9,319 nt of DNA from Nocardioides sp. (lineage in GTDB: Bacteria; Actinomycetota; Actinomycetes; Propionibacteriales; Nocardioidaceae), in NCBI GenBank assembly GCA_021731205.1, contig JAKFXV010000105.1, forward strand, positions 1 to 9,319, read 5' to 3'. Positions 8,868 to 9,319 of the stretch are shown here, piece by piece. The notes beneath the pieces are model-generated. The model was given only the letters and a program-made list of their open reading frames with translations. It did no database searches and had not been told where the DNA came from. Positions within the stretch are counted from its first letter, which is position 1, and the number at the start of each line of letters is the position of its first letter. The position numbers and the translations under genes are program-made.

Positions 8868-9152
8868 TTAACTCGCAGAGGGCTCGGGCTTCGCGCTGAC
8901 CAGGTCGCGGTCGTCGACGTACTCGTGCTTGAGCATCTCTTCCAGCTGGAAGTACGCACCACTGAAGAGGAGACGGCCCGAGGTGGGCGTCATGTCACGG
9001 TAGCCCGACTTGTTGCGCCGCGAACGGTCGGCACCAAGCAGCAGGCAGAACGTGATGATCAGACCGGCGCCGAGGATGACAGGGCCGAGCCCGGCCAGCA
9101 TCTCCATCGTGCCGCCCCCGCCGCCGTGCGCGAGGATGTTGCCTTGGGCCAT
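8868..9152 (-). CDS. Unidentified small single-pass membrane protein
   Basis: This 94-residue protein is unknown to me. The N-terminal 18 residues carry no positive charge and contain ILAHGGGGG. One strong membrane helix follows at about 20-41 (AGLGPVILGAGLIITFCLLL). Next come DRSRRNKSG and a soluble tail of about 50 residues with a probable amphipathic helix (YFQLEEMLKHEYVDDRDL, 67-84). The positive charges after the helix predict an outside N-terminus and a cytoplasmic tail. The frame extends upstream to 9218, but AGGAG lies seven bases before the ATG at 9152, and the longer version would run through a large hairpin, so 9152 is the better start. It lies between a gene cut by the window edge and the four-helix membrane gene, six bases from the latter. 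It may be a small subunit or assembly partner in a membrane complex; that is inference from layout only. Confidence 0.8.
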   Translation of the reverse strand: MAQGNILAHGGGGGTMEMLAGLGPVILGAGLIITFCLLLGADRSRRNKSGYRDMTPTSGRLLFSGAYFQLEEMLKHEYVDDRDLVSAKPEPSAS

Positions 9153-9159
9153 GGTCCTT

Positions 9160-9164
9160 CTCCT
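9160..9164 (-). promoter_or_regulatory. Strong ribosome binding site of the 94-residue membrane protein
   Basis: AGGAG on the minus strand ends seven bases before the ATG at 9152. It sets the start of the gene and makes the upstream in-frame start at 9218 unlikely. Confidence 0.8.
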
Positions 9165-9180
9165 ATCTCTCGTGAGGTGT

Positions 9181-9226
9181 GGCTGCCAGTGGTGGCCCCA
9201 GACGATCGGGGCCACCACTGGAAGCC
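9181..9226 (-). terminator. Long intergenic stem-loop with a perfect 14-base stem
   Basis: The arms at 9186-9199 (CCAGTGGTGGCCCC) and 9208-9221 are exactly complementary around an eight-base loop. After one mismatch, four more pairs (9181-9184 with 9223-9226) extend the stem to 18 of 19 pairs. It lies between the partial gene at the right edge and the 94-residue gene. No T-run follows on either strand. It could be a terminator, a partial terminator, or a stabilising or processing structure that sets different mRNA levels for the genes before and after it. Confidence 0.6.
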
Positions 9227-9228
9227 TA

Positions 9229-9254
9229 CGCTAAGCGACCAAATTCGTTTAGCG
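9229..9254 (-). repeat. Short inverted repeat around the stop codon of the partial gene
   Basis: CGCTAAGCG (9229-9237) and CGTTTAGCG (9246-9254) match as inverted copies at eight of nine positions, with an eight-base loop. The stop codon TAA (9249-9251) lies inside the second arm. It stands three bases from the longer stem-loop, so the two form a tandem pair directly after this gene. Confidence 0.4.
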
Positions 9255-9319
9255 CGCGAGGAAGGTGGATGCGGTGAGGAAGTTCTCGTTCCCCGCGCCG
9301 TCCTCCAACCGGACCACAC
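9249..9319 (-). CDS. C-terminal end of an unidentified protein, cut by the window edge
   Basis: After two leading bases, the minus strand reads VVRLEDGAGNENFLTAST followed by FLAR and TAA, a 22-residue C-terminus. Open-frame evidence over 71 bases is weak. It is supported by codon use typical of the neighbours (G or C in nearly every third position) and by the two stem-loops that begin at its stop. It is the first gene of the direction shared with the two small membrane proteins. I cannot identify the family from so little. Confidence 0.5.
   Translation of the reverse strand, partial: VVRLEDGAGNENFLTASTFLAR

Noticed and set aside
9153..9218. N-terminal extension of the 94-residue membrane protein
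   Set aside because: It would translate one arm of the stem-loop, and the strong AGGAG at 9160-9164 is placed for the 9152 start.

Overview
The window reads as chromosomal DNA from a high-GC Gram-positive bacterium, most likely an actinobacterium. It is GC-rich, uses GTG and TTG starts, and carries long open antisense frames. It has an actinobacterial-style lipoprotein amino-acid importer and a glucose-6-phosphate dehydrogenase resembling mycobacterial Zwf1. I cannot place it below phylum level. Every gene that I believe lies on the minus strand, so transcription runs from right (9319) to left (1).

Right-hand module (about 8247-9319): the last 22 codons of an unidentified protein, then two stem-loops, a 94-residue single-pass membrane protein with a strong ribosome binding site, and 6 bases later a 204-residue four-helix membrane protein. 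I do not recognise any of the three. They are the only truly unexplained genes here. Two further hairpins at 8164-8226 probably mark the end of this transcription unit.

Middle module (3791-8091): an NAD(P)-dependent aldehyde dehydrogenase of the succinate-semialdehyde type (gabD), glucose-6-phosphate dehydrogenase (zwf) and a major facilitator exporter, with gaps of 86 and 42 bases. GabD feeds succinate to the TCA cycle and Zwf makes NADPH and 6-phosphogluconolactone. The usual zwf partners (opcA, tal, gnd) are not seen.

Left module (1-3756): a complete polar amino-acid ABC importer in the order binding lipoprotein, permease, ATPase. The permease and ATPase genes overlap by ATGA. Then comes mmsA, a CoA-acylating methylmalonate/malonate-semialdehyde dehydrogenase. 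Together with gabD this suggests uptake and breakdown of an amino acid (a branched-chain, beta- or gamma-amino acid is possible), but the substrate is not shown by the sequence.

The most striking structural observation is at the extreme left end. mmsA breaks off at codon 378, and bases 1-54 encode a later piece of the same protein family on the opposite strand. That is a fold-back (inverted) junction, more likely an amplification or assembly chimera at a contig end than biology. I found no convincing new defence, mobile or CRISPR system. The best candidate for something undescribed is the right-hand membrane-protein module.
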